Positions 16,823 to 26,428 are shown, counted from the stretch's first letter. The stretch: DNA of 64,000 bases from Devosia ureilytica (GCF_024273195.1 NZ_JAMZCU010000008.1:1-64000), one strand, 5' to 3'. Notes: generated by a model from the sequence alone, not told the origin. Numbers and translations are program-made.

Positions 16823-17263
16823 TCAGCTTTTGCTAACGCGAAGTGCGTCGCGGATTTCGGTCAGCAGCACTTCTTCTCGCGAAGGCGCCGGAGTGGTTTC
16901 CACCGGCTCCTTGGCGGCTTCGCGCTTCATGGAATTGATGCCCTTGACCACCATGAACAGCACAAAGGCAATAATGGTGAACTTGACCACCGCATTGATG
17001 AACAGGCCGATGTTGAGCGTGGCGACGCCCGCCTCGCTGGCGGCGGCGACCGAAGCAACCGGGATGTTGTTGGGGTTGGACAGCACGATAAACAGATTGG
17101 AGAAATCAATCCCGCCGATGAGCAGGCCAATCAGCGGCATGAAGATGTCGTCGACGACCGAGGACACAATGGCCCCGAAGGCGGCGCCGATGATCACACC
17201 GATCGCCAGATCGATCATATTCCCCTTGATCGCAAAATCCCGAAATTCCTTGAAGACGCTCAT
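16823..17263 (-). CDS. mscL: Large-conductance mechanosensitive channel MscL
   Basis: A 146-residue inner membrane channel that opens under membrane tension during hypo-osmotic shock. The amphipathic N-terminal helix MSVFKEFRDFAIKGN leads into the pore helix with IGVIIGAAFGAIVSSVVDD, the second transmembrane helix is about 85-108, and the C-terminal helix carries EEVLLTEIRDAL. The length is normal for the family. The ATG at 17263 follows GAGGGTCAAA. It is divergent from the hybrid kinase gene and followed by a hairpin. Confidence 0.97.
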   Translation of the reverse strand: MSVFKEFRDFAIKGNMIDLAIGVIIGAAFGAIVSSVVDDIFMPLIGLLIGGIDFSNLFIVLSNPNNIPVASVAAASEAGVATLNIGLFINAVVKFTIIAFVLFMVVKGINSMKREAAKEPVETTPAPSREEVLLTEIRDALRVSKS

Positions 17264-17436
17264 TTTGACCCTCACGTCATGCCCCGCGGCCTGGTCTGGC
17301 GGCCGGGACGGTTAACCCAAGGTAACGATTGCCGAGGTTTGCTGGCAAATGCAATGGGTCCAATGGTGATCTTGCGCTGCCACCGCCCGAGGCCGATAAG
17401 AGCGCCAGTGCCGCACAAACCTTGGCGCAAAGCGAT

Positions 17437-19056
17437 ATGACACTGATCGACCATGACCCCATCCGGGCCATTACCCTGGCCATGGACCATATTCCGCAAG
17501 GCGTCGCCGTGTTCGATGCCGGACTGCGGCTGGTTGCGTCCAACCAGGGTTACGATCGCCTGCTGGCGCTGCCGCCGGACCTCGTCCGGCCCGGTTCGGC
17601 GCTGTTCGACATTGCCCTGTTCATGGCCGAACGTGGCGACCTGGGCACGGGCGACGCCGCGCAACTGGCCATCGAGCGAATAAAGGTGCTTACCGGCGCG
17701 CCCACGACGGTCACGCAGCGCCTGGGGGACGATGGACAAACGCTGGAGTTTTATTCCAGCAGGTTGCCCAATGGAGGCCTGGTGGTCAGCTTTTCCGATG
17801 TGACGGCACGGGTGCGCGCGGAAAGACAGCTGGCGCAAGTCAACCAGACGCTTGAACATCGCGTGGAGGAGCGCACGTCCGCGCTCAAGCAGGTCAATCA
17901 GGAGCTTGAAGCGGCGCGCGCCAAGGCAGACGCATCCAACCATGACAAGACGCGGTTTCTGGCCGCAGCCAGCCACGACCTGCTGCAGCCGCTCAATGCG
18001 GCGCGGCTCTATACCTCGACGCTGATCGAGCGCGCCAAATCCACCGCCTTTGCCGAATTGGCCAATTCCATCGAGGCCTCGCTGACGGCCGTCGAAGATA
18101 TCATGTCGGCGCTGCTCGACATTTCGCGGATCGACAGCGGAGCGCTCAAGCCAGCGCCAACGCCGATCCAGGCACAGGACCTGCTCAAGAAAACCGAGGT
18201 CGAATTTGCGCCCATGGCGCGCGAGCGCTCTATCTCGCTGCGGATCGTTGCCACCACGGCCAATGTGCTGGCCGACCGTTCGCTGGTGGGGCGGATCGTC
18301 CAGAACCTGGTCTCGAATGCGATCAAATATACGCCGGTGGGTGGCAAGGTGCTGGTGGGCCTGCGCCGACGCGGCAATCGCTGGCGGCTCGATGTGGTGG
18401 ACACCGGGATCGGGTTCAACAAGGATCAGCACCGGCTGGTGTTTGCCGAGTTTTCGCGGCTCGAACGCGGTGCGCGCATGGCGCAGGGGCTGGGGCTGGG
18501 GCTATCCATCGTGCAGCGGCTGGTGGCGGCGCTGGGATTGACGCTGGAACTGGACAGCCGCGAAGGCGCAGGCTCGCGTTTCTCGCTCTATCTGCCGGCG
18601 GCACGCAATGTTCGCCCGACCAGCGAGACACAGACAGCATCGGCCGAGCCCGGGTTCGGCACGCTCAATCACAAGGTGCTGTGCGTCGATAATGAACGCG
18701 CCATCCTCGAGGCGATGGAGGGCCTACTGACCCATTGGGGTTGCGACGTGCGCACGGCGCTCTCGCTCAAGCAGATCGACCGCGAGCGGCTGCTGGAAGG
18801 CTGGTACCCCGACCTCGTGCTGATGGATTATCACCTCGACCAGACGTCGGGGCTCGATGCCATTGAATGGCTGCGGCACAATCTGGGCGGACACCTGCCG
18901 GCAGCGCTGGTGACGGCAGACCGCAGCCCGGCGGTGCGGGCGCTGGCCGAAGATCGCGGCATTGCCGTGGTGACCAAGCCAGTCAAGCCGGCGGCCCTGC
19001 GCGCCACGATCAGCGGGCTGGCCAACCAGAGCGCGGTCGGCTCCCGGGGGACCTGA
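17437..19056 (+). CDS. Hybrid sensor histidine kinase with PAS, HATPase and receiver domains
   Basis: A soluble kinase of about 539 residues. A PAS-type sensor (about 8-125, GVAVFDAGLRLVASN) is followed by a coiled coil (130-175), a dimerisation domain with the phosphorylated His180 in ASHDLLQPL, an ATPase domain with NLVSNAIKYTP, DTGIGF and GLGLGLSI, and a C-terminal receiver with LCVDNE and LVLMDYHL (phosphoacceptor Asp) and TKP. The HDLxQPL box is that of NahK-like kinases, often paired with FixJ-family regulators. The start is uncertain: a TTG at 17329 gives 36 more residues. It is divergent from mscL. Confidence 0.9.
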   Translation: MTLIDHDPIRAITLAMDHIPQGVAVFDAGLRLVASNQGYDRLLALPPDLVRPGSALFDIALFMAERGDLGTGDAAQLAIERIKVLTGAPTTVTQRLGDDGQTLEFYSSRLPNGGLVVSFSDVTARVRAERQLAQVNQTLEHRVEERTSALKQVNQELEAARAKADASNHDKTRFLAAASHDLLQPLNAARLYTSTLIERAKSTAFAELANSIEASLTAVEDIMSALLDISRIDSGALKPAPTPIQAQDLLKKTEVEFAPMARERSISLRIVATTANVLADRSLVGRIVQNLVSNAIKYTPVGGKVLVGLRRRGNRWRLDVVDTGIGFNKDQHRLVFAEFSRLERGARMAQGLGLGLSIVQRLVAALGLTLELDSREGAGSRFSLYLPAARNVRPTSETQTASAEPGFGTLNHKVLCVDNERAILEAMEGLLTHWGCDVRTALSLKQIDRERLLEGWYPDLVLMDYHLDQTSGLDAIEWLRHNLGGHLPAALVTADRSPAVRALAEDRGIAVVTKPVKPAALRATISGLANQSAVGSRGT

Positions 19057-19060
19057 TTGG

Positions 19061-20530
19061 CTAGTCCCTGGTTGGCGCCGGGGCTTTCTTGCGGATCGGG
19101 GCGGTTTCGACCTCGTCGGCGACGGGAGCCACCGGAGTGACACGGGGCATGCGGTTCCAGGCGTCGAGAGCGGCGATCTTGTAGGCTTCGGCAAGGGTTG
19201 GATAGTTGAAGGTGTTCTCGACGAAATAGTCGAGCGTGGCGCCCAGGTTGAGCACGGCCTGACCGATATGGATCAGCTCGGTGGCGCCCTCACCCACGAT
19301 ATGCACGCCGAGCAGGCGCCGGGTTTCGAGCGAAACGATCATTTTCATCATGCCCGACTGCAGGCCCATGATGTGCCCGCGCGAGGTTTCGCGGAAACGG
19401 GCAACGCCGCATTCATAGGGAATATACTGCGCCCGCACCTGCTGTTCCGTGAGGCCGACGGTGGAAATCTCGGGCACGGCATAGATGCCATATGGGAAAA
19501 ACTCAGGCGCAGGCGGCATGCTGGCGCCAAAGGCGTGCAGCGCGGCAATGCGCCCCTGTTCCATGGAGGTTGAGGCGAGCGAGGGGAAACCGATGACATC
19601 GCCCGCGGCATAGATGTGCGGGATCTGGGTCTGGAAGGTGGCCGGATCGACCTTGAGACGGCCGCGCTCGTCGGGCACGACCCCGCAATGTTCCAGCCCG
19701 AGGTCGGTGGTGGCGCCGACACGTCCGGCCGCGTAAAGCAGCATGTCGGAGCGGATTTGCCGCCCGTCGGTCAGATGGGCAATGGCCCAGCCCTGGGCGT
19801 CTTTTTCGACCCTGTCGACCTTGGCGCCGAGGCGAATGGTCACGCCACGCTGGCGCAGATCATGAGTGAATTCCTCGATGATCTCGCGGTCGATGAATTC
19901 GAGGAAGGTTTCGCGCGGCTCGATGATGGTGACCGGAACATCGAGAGCCGAAAAGATCGTCGCATATTCGATGCCGATGACGCCGGCGCCAACCACAGTG
20001 AGGCTACGCGGCACGCGCAATTCACCCACGAGGCTATCGCTGTCCATCACCGCATGGTCATCAAACGGGATATTGGCGGGACGGAAGGGCGCGGTGCCAA
20101 CGGCAATGACAGCATTGTCGAAGGCGAAATTGTGCTCGTCGCCGGTATGGTCGGTAACGACCAGATGGTGTTCGTCGCGAAAGCGGGCCATGCCGCCGAA
20201 GGTGCGCACGCCATTGCGGGCAAACTGGTGTTCGAGCACCTCGATTTCATAGTCGAGTGTCTTGCGCAGGCGCGCGCCGAGGTCCTTGCCCTCGATGTCC
20301 TTCTTGACGCGATAAGAGAGGCCATAAAAGCCCCGCTCGCGCCAACCGGAGAGATTGAGCACCGTTTCGCGCAGGGTTTTTGAAGGAATGGTGCCGGTGT
20401 GGACGGAGACGCCGCCCAGGCGCAGGCGGTTTTCCACCACCAGCACCGACTTGCCCAGCTTGGCAGCCTGAATGGCGGCGCGGCGCCCGGCGGGCCCCGA
20501 ACCGATGACGACGAGATTGAACCGTTCCAC
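19061..20530 (-). CDS. sthA: Soluble pyridine nucleotide transhydrogenase (Si-specific)
   Basis: A 489-residue FAD enzyme that exchanges hydride between NADPH and NAD. It has the FAD motif VIGSGPAGRRAA, the second dinucleotide fold VVGAGVIGIEYA, AAGDVIGFPSL, and the C-terminal dimer region. The redox position reads GGVSVHTGTIPSKTL without the two cysteines of lipoamide dehydrogenase-type enzymes, which is the hallmark of SthA. A GTG at 20530 follows GGGGG with seven-base spacing. The last 30 residues are a Pro-, Ala- and Lys-rich tail beyond the usual end. It converges on the kinase gene with four bases between stops. Confidence 0.93.
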   Translation of the reverse strand: MERFNLVVIGSGPAGRRAAIQAAKLGKSVLVVENRLRLGGVSVHTGTIPSKTLRETVLNLSGWRERGFYGLSYRVKKDIEGKDLGARLRKTLDYEIEVLEHQFARNGVRTFGGMARFRDEHHLVVTDHTGDEHNFAFDNAVIAVGTAPFRPANIPFDDHAVMDSDSLVGELRVPRSLTVVGAGVIGIEYATIFSALDVPVTIIEPRETFLEFIDREIIEEFTHDLRQRGVTIRLGAKVDRVEKDAQGWAIAHLTDGRQIRSDMLLYAAGRVGATTDLGLEHCGVVPDERGRLKVDPATFQTQIPHIYAAGDVIGFPSLASTSMEQGRIAALHAFGASMPPAPEFFPYGIYAVPEISTVGLTEQQVRAQYIPYECGVARFRETSRGHIMGLQSGMMKMIVSLETRRLLGVHIVGEGATELIHIGQAVLNLGATLDYFVENTFNYPTLAEAYKIAALDAWNRMPRVTPVAPVADEVETAPIRKKAPAPTRD

Positions 20531-20628
20531 GCAATTGCCCCCTGCAGCCAGCACCCCACCCTATCGGCGCAGTGTGACACCGGGGTTAAGAGCGGACGAG
20601 GGCTGATGCCGCAGGGCTGGTTTGCGGC

Positions 20629-21495
20629 TCAGTCGCCCCGGATAAGCGCGGCACCGATGCTGGGCAGATTGTAAAACTGGCGCACGACGTCCCAGCCCTC
20701 CTCGGCCGTGTCCACAACGGTGAACAGATCCGGGTCGTCCGGGGAAATCGTACCGGCTTCGGCCAGGGCTTCGAGATTGATCACCTTGGTCCAAAATTCC
20801 TTGCCGAACAGCAGCATGGGGATGCGGTCCATGCGCCCGGTCTGGATCAGCGTCAACGACTCGAAAAACTCGTCGAGCGTGCCGAAGCCGCCGGGGAAGA
20901 CTGCCACGGCCTTGGCGCGCATCAGGAAGTGAATCTTGCGGGTGGCAAAATAGTGGAAGTTGAAAGAGAGATCGGGCGTTACGTAGAGATTGGGCGCCTG
21001 TTCGTGCGGCAGAACGATATTGAGGCCGATGGAGGGCGCGCCCACATCGGCCGCGCCACGATTGCCCGCTTCCATGACGCCCGGACCGCCGCCGGTGGTG
21101 ACGACAAATTCCTTGTAGTCCATGGACGCCGAGGTCTGCGACGCCAGCTGGGCGAATTTGCGGGCTTCGTCATAGTAGCGCGAGGCGGCTTCGAGATTGC
21201 GGCGCTGAACCTCGTTCTTGGCGGCCCAGGCCGGCTTGCCGGGTTCGGGGATGCGCGCACCGCCAAAAAGAACCACGGTGGAATTGATGCCATGTTCGCG
21301 CAGGCGAAATTCGGGTTTGAGATATTCGAGCTGGAAGCGCACGCCGCGGGTGTCTTCCGAGGTCATGAATTCGTCATCGGCAAAGGCGAGGCGATAGGCG
21401 GCGCTGCGCGTCTGCGGGGTGTCGGGGGCCTTGCGCGAAAAGGCGATGTCTTCGCCCGAAGTGCGCAATGATGTCGGATGGCGGCGTTTGGCCAA
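20629..21495 (-). CDS. LOG family protein (TIGR00730, PGGxGTxxE)
   Basis: A Rossmann-fold protein of about 288 residues with the LOG signatures GGGPGVMEAGNRGA and PGGFGTLDEFFE. Family members cleave cytokinin riboside monophosphates or other nucleoside monophosphates to base and ribose phosphate. The sequence has a long N-terminal part (about 70 residues) before the fold. The start is taken as TTG at 21495, preceded by GGGAG with six-base spacing; an ATG-less frame continues upstream to 21945 across the DUF817 gene and is not believed. The physiological substrate is unknown. Confidence 0.88.
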   Translation of the reverse strand: MAKRRHPTSLRTSGEDIAFSRKAPDTPQTRSAAYRLAFADDEFMTSEDTRGVRFQLEYLKPEFRLREHGINSTVVLFGGARIPEPGKPAWAAKNEVQRRNLEAASRYYDEARKFAQLASQTSASMDYKEFVVTTGGGPGVMEAGNRGAADVGAPSIGLNIVLPHEQAPNLYVTPDLSFNFHYFATRKIHFLMRAKAVAVFPGGFGTLDEFFESLTLIQTGRMDRIPMLLFGKEFWTKVINLEALAEAGTISPDDPDLFTVVDTAEEGWDVVRQFYNLPSIGAALIRGD

Positions 21496-21562
21496 GGCGA
21501 GCTCCCTGATAGATCGGCCGCCATAATTCGGCGCCGAGCTTGTGTTGACGCTGCCCAGCGAC

Positions 21563-21579
21563 AAAGTGGTGCCCACTTT
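21563..21579. repeat. Second copy of the AAAGTGG palindrome
   Basis: AAAGTGG-TGC-CCACTTT is the same inner stem as at 1906-1922 with a different loop. The following TCTGGTAACGC recalls the TCCTGAGAACGC after the first copy. It lies between the divergent LOG and DUF817 genes. Confidence 0.75.
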
Positions 21580-21636
21580 TCTGGTAACGCCTATGAACGG
21601 CATAACCAGCCGGGCTGGTTCGGGCAAGGGCGGGGC

Positions 21637-22494
21637 ATGGCCAATCGGTTCACGAGTGTGGAAGCAGGCATCGATCACGCTGCACATGGCGTGCTCGCGC
21701 GCATGCCGCGTGGACGGCTGGCCGACGGGCTGATCGAATTCCTGGTCTTCGGACTGAAACAGGCCTGGGCATGCCTGTTTGGCGGACTGATGCTGGGGAT
21801 GATCCTCGTCACGCGGTTGTGGTGGCCCGAATTCGGGCTTCTTCGCTACGACTTCTGGTTCCTGGCGGCCCTTGCCATCCAGGCGGGCATGATCCTGTTG
21901 CGGCTCGAAACGCTGGAGGAGGCACGGGTCATCCTGATCTTCCACCTGGTCGGAACGGGCATGGAGCTGTTCAAAACCGCCGCCGGATCATGGATATACC
22001 CCGACGAGGCGGTGTTCCGAATTGGCGGCGTACCGCTGTTTTCAGGCTTCATGTATGCCTGTGTCGGCAGCTACATGGCGCGCATCCAACGCATATTCGA
22101 CATCAGTTTCAGCCGCTATCCGCCGATCTGGATGACCGCGGTGCTGGCGGTGGCGATCTATGTGAACTTCTTCTCGCATCACTATATTTTTGATTTCCGC
22201 TGGGTGCTGCTGGGGAGCATCGGGCTGCTTTATGGGCGCAGCTGGCTCCATTACCGGGTGTTCCGCTTTTCCCACCGCATGCCCATGCTGCTGGCGTTCC
22301 TGCTGGTGGCGCTGTTCATCTGGGTGGCGGAAAATATCGGCACCTGGAGTCGCGCCTGGATCTACCCTGACCAGGCCAATGGCTGGTCGATGGTGAGCTG
22401 GAGCAAGCTGGTCTCGTGGTACCTGCTGATGCTGATCTCGGTGGTGCTGGTGACCCTGGTGCATCCGCCCAGAGAACATATCAACTCTGGCTAA
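21637..22494 (+). CDS. DUF817 integral membrane protein
   Basis: A 285-residue polytopic membrane protein of the DUF817 family, recognised by FGLKQAWACLFGGLML near the start, FHLVGTGMELFKTAAGSWIYP and GVPLFSGFMYACVGSYM. About eight hydrophobic segments follow one another. Family members are present in many bacteria; no role is established. The ATG at 21637 is preceded by AAGGGCGGGG; an upstream frame to 21478 crosses the LOG promoter region and is unlikely. It is divergent from the LOG gene and 62 bp ahead of the next gene. Confidence 0.87.
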   Translation: MANRFTSVEAGIDHAAHGVLARMPRGRLADGLIEFLVFGLKQAWACLFGGLMLGMILVTRLWWPEFGLLRYDFWFLAALAIQAGMILLRLETLEEARVILIFHLVGTGMELFKTAAGSWIYPDEAVFRIGGVPLFSGFMYACVGSYMARIQRIFDISFSRYPPIWMTAVLAVAIYVNFFSHHYIFDFRWVLLGSIGLLYGRSWLHYRVFRFSHRMPMLLAFLLVALFIWVAENIGTWSRAWIYPDQANGWSMVSWSKLVSWYLLMLISVVLVTLVHPPREHINSG

Positions 22495-22556
22495 AACCGG
22501 AACCCGCAGTGGTGCGGCGCGGTTTCCCTGCGACATGCACTTCCCAGGAGATGACC

Positions 22557-22868
22557 ATGAAATTGGCTTCCGCCGCCGCACTAACGCTTTTGCTTGCCTC
22601 GTCCGGTGCGGCGAATGCGCACCACAAGACCTGGCACCAAATTCCGCCGGGACACCTCAAGAAGATCTATTCGGCCGACGCGGTAATCCCGGCTAGTGTC
22701 GAATTCGTCTGCCTCGTCGCCACGCAAGTCGTCGGCGATCCATATTCGCCGGTCATCAGCTCAAGCTGGCTTCCGCGCAGCGAAGCGGAAGCCCGCGCCA
22801 ATGATGGCGATGGTTTTGTGATTTTCCACCCCTCCGTCAATACCGAGCGTGGCTGCATCGACTTCTGA
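22557..22868 (+). CDS. Small secreted protein of unknown function
   Basis: A 103-residue protein with a signal peptide (residues 1-21, cleavage after ANA) followed by HHKTWHQIPPGHLKK, a His-rich segment. Two cysteines, in FVCLV and near the C-terminal end, could form a disulphide. No known domain. Two ATGs are possible (22551 and 22557); AGGAG lies six bases before the second and abuts the first, so 22557 is preferred. It lies between the DUF817 gene and the SRP RNA. Confidence 0.72.
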   Translation: MKLASAAALTLLLASSGAANAHHKTWHQIPPGHLKKIYSADAVIPASVEFVCLVATQVVGDPYSPVISSSWLPRSEAEARANDGDGFVIFHPSVNTERGCIDF

Positions 22869-22913
22869 TCCCCGCCCCCTTGCATCCTCGGCCCAAAATT
22901 CGCATATAGGCGC

Positions 22914-23008
22914 CGGGAGGTTGGCGCGGACGTGTTCCTCGCCAACCGGGTCAGGTCCGGAAGGAAGCAGCCCCAACGAGATCCTCACGGGTCGATGCCA
23001 GCCTCCTA
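22914..23008 (+). ncRNA. ffs: Signal recognition particle RNA (4.5S type)
   Basis: The conserved SRP apical domain is present (GTCAGGTCCGGAAGGAAGCA within 22950-22970). The flanks GGGAGGTTGGC and GCCAGCCTCC (about 22915-22925 and 22997-23006) pair to form the closing stem of a hairpin RNA of about 95 bases. It is the RNA scaffold of the Ffh-dependent membrane-targeting particle. It lies 130 bp upstream of dnaX, a neighbourhood common in bacteria. Confidence 0.95.
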
Positions 23009-23139
23009 CTCTTCTGTTCAAACATGGCCATTCGGCGCCGCATTTCGCCTCGAGGCTTTTGCGGTCGGGGGGCCATTGCCCTATGGTCGGCCCATGATGC
23101 AAGGCAGATTCCCTTTGGAGCAAGATTTGGACCGGCAGG

Positions 23140-24894
23140 ATGGCTGAACCCCAGACATCGCCCTATCTGGTGCTGGCGCGCAAATACCGCCCGCGCGACT
23201 TCTCGACCCTGGTGGGTCAGGACGCCATGGTACAGACGCTGGGCAATGCCTTTGCGCAGAACCGCATCCACCATGCCTTCATCCTCACGGGCGTGCGCGG
23301 CGTAGGCAAGACGACCACGGCCCGCATCCTGGCGCGCGCCTTCAACTATGAAGATGAGAGCGGCCGGCATCCGACACTAGAGCTTGAAACCGAGGGCACG
23401 CATTGCCGCGCCATTATCGAGGGCCGGCATGTCGACGTGGTGGAAATGGACGCCGCGTCCAATACCGGCATTGGCGACATTCGCGAGATCATCGACTCGG
23501 TCAAATACGGCCCGGTTTCGGCGCCCTACAAGGTCTATGTGATCGACGAGGTGCATATGCTCTCGACGGCGGCCTTTAATGGGCTGCTCAAGACACTCGA
23601 AGAGCCGCCGCCCTATGTGAAGTTCATCTTCGCGACGACGGAAATCCGCAAGGTCCCAATTACCATCCTGTCGCGCTGCCAGCGCTTTGACCTGCGGCGC
23701 ATTCCGGCCGAGGTGATGTCGGCCTATCTCGAAAAAATCCTCGGGCACGAAGGCATCGGCTTTGAACCCGATGCGCTGGCGATGATCGTGCGGGCCGGCG
23801 AGGGCTCGGCGCGCGACTCGCTGAGCCTGCTCGACCAAGCGATTGCCCATGGCAATGGCACGGTGAGTGCGGCAACCGTCAAGGTCATGCTGGGGCTGGG
23901 CGACCGGGCGCGGATCATCGACCTGTTCGAAGACCTGATGGGCGGTCGTATCGCGGAGGCGCTGACGGCGCTGCGCGAACTTTATGACCTGGGCGCGGAC
24001 CCGCAGACCCTCCTGGCGGACCTTGCCGAATTCACTCATCTGGTGACCCGCATCAAGGTGGTTCCAGCGGCCGCAGACGACGCATCGCTGACGCCGGACG
24101 AGCGGACGCGCGGGGCTGACCTGGCGCAACGCCTGCCGATGCGGGCGCTGACACGAGCCTGGCAAATCCTGTTCAAGGGCAATGAGGAAACCGCGCGCGC
24201 GGGCAATGGCCTGCAAGCGGCTGAAATGACGCTGATCCGGCTGGCCTATGCCGCCGATCTGCCAAGCCCCGATGAAGTTATCACGAAGCTGACGCAGCAG
24301 GGTACGCTGCCCACCGGATCGAGCAACCCATCGCTGCCGCCGCGCGGACCTTCCGGCGGTGCATCGGGCGGCGCTTCGGCCATGCGGGTCGAGGCCATGC
24401 AACCGGCGCCGATGGTCGAGGCCGCGCCTGCCGTGCCGGCATCGCGGCCACAGGCCATGGTGCAGCCGGCGCTGGCGACTGTGGCCAGCTACAAGGACCT
24501 GATTGCGCTGGCCGCGGCCAAGCGCGACGTGCTGGTGAAGCTGGCGCTGGAAAGCCAGATGCGGCCGGTGTCGTTCGAGCAGGGCCGGATTGAAGTGGCG
24601 CTGGCCGAAGGCGCTGACCCCGGCATGATCGCCACCCTCTCGGCCCGCTTGCAGGCCTGGACGGGCGCACGCTGGCTGGTGATGGTCTCCACCAAGGCCC
24701 CCGAAGGCCTGACAATTCGCCAGGAGGCCGAGCAGCGCAAGCAGGCGGCCACCGAAGCGGCGCATGATGACCCGCTGGTGAAAGCCATATTGGAAACATT
24801 TCCGGGCGCGAAACTTGTGAATGTGACGGTGAAGGAAGAGGCGGCCGTGCTGCCCGACCTTCCCCCGCCCCCAATGGAAGAGGACGACGAATGA
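23140..24894 (+). CDS. dnaX: DNA polymerase III subunit gamma/tau
   Basis: The clamp-loader ATPase and holoenzyme organiser. Residues 1-230 are the AAA+ module with YRPRDFSTLVGQ, Walker A GVRGVGKTTTA (51-61), a DEVHMLS Walker B and the sensor 1 and 2 regions. In the zinc module only one of the four cysteines is recognisable (THCRAI); alphaproteobacterial relatives often show this. A Pro/Ala-rich linker (about 385-440) leads to a tau-type domain for polymerase binding. The end overlaps ybaB by four bases. No obvious slippery stretch for a separate gamma form was seen. Confidence 0.96.
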   Translation: MAEPQTSPYLVLARKYRPRDFSTLVGQDAMVQTLGNAFAQNRIHHAFILTGVRGVGKTTTARILARAFNYEDESGRHPTLELETEGTHCRAIIEGRHVDVVEMDAASNTGIGDIREIIDSVKYGPVSAPYKVYVIDEVHMLSTAAFNGLLKTLEEPPPYVKFIFATTEIRKVPITILSRCQRFDLRRIPAEVMSAYLEKILGHEGIGFEPDALAMIVRAGEGSARDSLSLLDQAIAHGNGTVSAATVKVMLGLGDRARIIDLFEDLMGGRIAEALTALRELYDLGADPQTLLADLAEFTHLVTRIKVVPAAADDASLTPDERTRGADLAQRLPMRALTRAWQILFKGNEETARAGNGLQAAEMTLIRLAYAADLPSPDEVITKLTQQGTLPTGSSNPSLPPRGPSGGASGGASAMRVEAMQPAPMVEAAPAVPASRPQAMVQPALATVASYKDLIALAAAKRDVLVKLALESQMRPVSFEQGRIEVALAEGADPGMIATLSARLQAWTGARWLVMVSTKAPEGLTIRQEAEQRKQAATEAAHDDPLVKAILETFPGAKLVNVTVKEEAAVLPDLPPPPMEEDDE

Positions 24895-25214
24895 AAGACA
24901 TCATGGGCATGATGAAGGCCGCCGGTGAAATGAAGGCCAAGATGGAAACCATGCAGGCCGAACTGGCCGAGCTGGTGGTCGAAGGCCGTTCCGGCGGGGG
25001 CATGGTGGTGGTCTCGCTTTCGGGCAAGGGCGACATGCGCGGCATCAAGATCGATCCGGCGCTCCTGAAGCCCGAGGACGCCGAGGTGGTCGAGGACCTG
25101 ATCATTGCCGCCGTCAACGATGCCAAGGCCAAGAGCGAAGCCGAGGCCCAGCGCAAGATGGCCGAAGTGACCGCCGGCCTGCCCATCCCGCCGGGAATGA
25201 AGCTGCCGTTTTAG
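24891..25214 (+). CDS. ybaB: YbaB/EbfC nucleoid-associated protein
   Basis: A 107-residue small homodimeric DNA-binding protein. The motif MKDIMGMMKAAGEMKAKMETMQAEL forms the N-terminal helix, followed by VEGRSGGGMVVVSLSG and GIKIDPALLKP. The start ATG overlaps the dnaX stop (ATGA), which ties its translation to dnaX. It precedes recR by 12 bp. This dnaX-ybaB-recR order is widely conserved. Confidence 0.95.
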   Translation: MKDIMGMMKAAGEMKAKMETMQAELAELVVEGRSGGGMVVVSLSGKGDMRGIKIDPALLKPEDAEVVEDLIIAAVNDAKAKSEAEAQRKMAEVTAGLPIPPGMKLPF

Positions 25215-25226
25215 GCGGCTTCCACC

Positions 25227-25823
25227 ATGGCCAATGGCGGACCTGAGATTGAGCAGCTGATCCAGCTGCTGGCGCGGCTGCCGGGGCTGGGACCGCGGTC
25301 GGCAAGGCGTGCGGTGCTGCATCTGATCAAGAAAAAAGAGCAACTGATGCTGCCGCTGTCGGCAGCGTTGGACCGGGCCGTGGTGGCGGTGAAGAGCTGC
25401 GAAGTGTGCGGCAATGTCGATACCATCAGTCCCTGCTCGATCTGCTCGGATGCGCGGCGCGGCGAAAGCGGCATTCTGATCGTGGTCGAGGACGTGGCCG
25501 ATCTTTGGGCGCTGGAGCGGGCCGGGGTGGGTCAGGTGCGCTACCATGTGCTGGGTGGCGTGCTCTCGCCGCTCGATGGCGTGGGCCCGGACGATCTCAA
25601 CCTCGATGGGCTAATCGGGCGCGCGCACGGCTATTCCGAAATCGTGCTGGCGATGAACGCAACGGTCGAGGGCCAGACCACCGCGCATTACATCACCGAC
25701 CGGCTGGCGGGGACAGGCATCAAGGTCACGCGCCTTGCCCATGGCGTGCCTGTGGGCGGGGAGCTGGATTATCTTGATGAAGGCACGCTGAGCCAGGCCC
25801 TCAAGGCGCGTACGGAGATTTAG
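25227..25823 (+). CDS. recR: Recombination mediator RecR
   Basis: A 198-residue protein that loads RecA on gaps with RecF and RecO. The helix-hairpin-helix ([19 protein letters not shown]) is followed by a four-cysteine zinc finger at 58, 61, 70 and 73 (CEVCGN ... CSIC) and the Toprim domain with [12 protein letters not shown] and DDLNLDG. The length is normal. It ends an apparent three-gene operon with dnaX and ybaB. Confidence 0.96.
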   Translation: MANGGPEIEQLIQLLARLPGLGPRSARRAVLHLIKKKEQLMLPLSAALDRAVVAVKSCEVCGNVDTISPCSICSDARRGESGILIVVEDVADLWALERAGVGQVRYHVLGGVLSPLDGVGPDDLNLDGLIGRAHGYSEIVLAMNATVEGQTTAHYITDRLAGTGIKVTRLAHGVPVGGELDYLDEGTLSQALKARTEI

Positions 25824-25951
25824 GCCAAGGCCGCGTCGGGCCAATCGCGCCGCGAATTACCCCCACCCTGGCTTTGCCACGGGCCCGATGGGCCCAGCGT
25901 CGCCGCCCTCCCCACAGGGGGGAGGGAGGAGATCGTCGCCGGGTCCAGGCA

Positions 25952-26428
25952 TCAGTGCAGGTCTGGATTGAACTCTTCGCTGCCGTGCCACTTGGTCTCG
26001 TCATCGACCGGGCCGTCTTCGTCCTCCTCGTAGAATTCATCCTCGCCGATCAAGGCCTCGCGGGCCTCGATATCGTCGGGGGAGAGGGCGTCGAGGTGGT
26101 CGGCTGGGTCGTTGGACATATCGGCACTGGCATCGCCGGTTTCCGCAGCGTTATCGCTGTCGCCCTGCAACTCCTCGATGGCGCGGTCGAGCGCTTCGAT
26201 CATGGATGCGGGGTCCTCGTCACCGAAATCGCCGCTTTCGCGGGCGCTCGCTTCGGCTCGGATCTCTCGCAAGCGTTCGAGCCGCTCGCGCACCGGCCGG
26301 TCCTCGCCATAGAGCAGATCTTCGATTTCGGCCTGACTGAAGGGCTGGGAAATGCCCGGGGTGTCAGCGTTGTCGAAATTGGTTTCCTGCGGCACCAAGC
26401 TGCCTGGATGGTGGTGATTTTGCGCCAT
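25952..26428 (-). CDS. Acidic conserved hypothetical protein
   Basis: A 158-residue strongly acidic protein with no known domain and no membrane segment. It has a helical middle (RERLERLREIRAEA, MIEALDRAIEEL) and an Asp/Glu-rich C-terminal end. Composition suggests a partly disordered protein. The ATG follows GGGAG. It is read away from the recR operon and ahead of rmuC. The gap before it (25824-25951) carries a GC-rich inverted repeat of the intergenic type. Confidence 0.72.
   Translation of the reverse strand: MAQNHHHPGSLVPQETNFDNADTPGISQPFSQAEIEDLLYGEDRPVRERLERLREIRAEASARESGDFGDEDPASMIEALDRAIEELQGDSDNAAETGDASADMSNDPADHLDALSPDDIEAREALIGEDEFYEEDEDGPVDDETKWHGSEEFNPDLH

Noticed and set aside
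19061-20530. Dihydrolipoamide dehydrogenase
   Set aside because: The active-site disulphide cysteines are missing (VHTGTIPSKTL), which fits SthA, and there are no dehydrogenase complex genes nearby.
20629-21945. A 438-residue version of the LOG protein
   Set aside because: The first 150 residues would overlap the DUF817 gene and its promoter and resemble no protein. A TTG at 21495 with a good site gives a normal length.
23140-24894. Programmed frameshift in dnaX giving a separate gamma subunit
   Set aside because: No run of A residues or other slippery heptamer with a following hairpin was seen at the end of the ATPase part.
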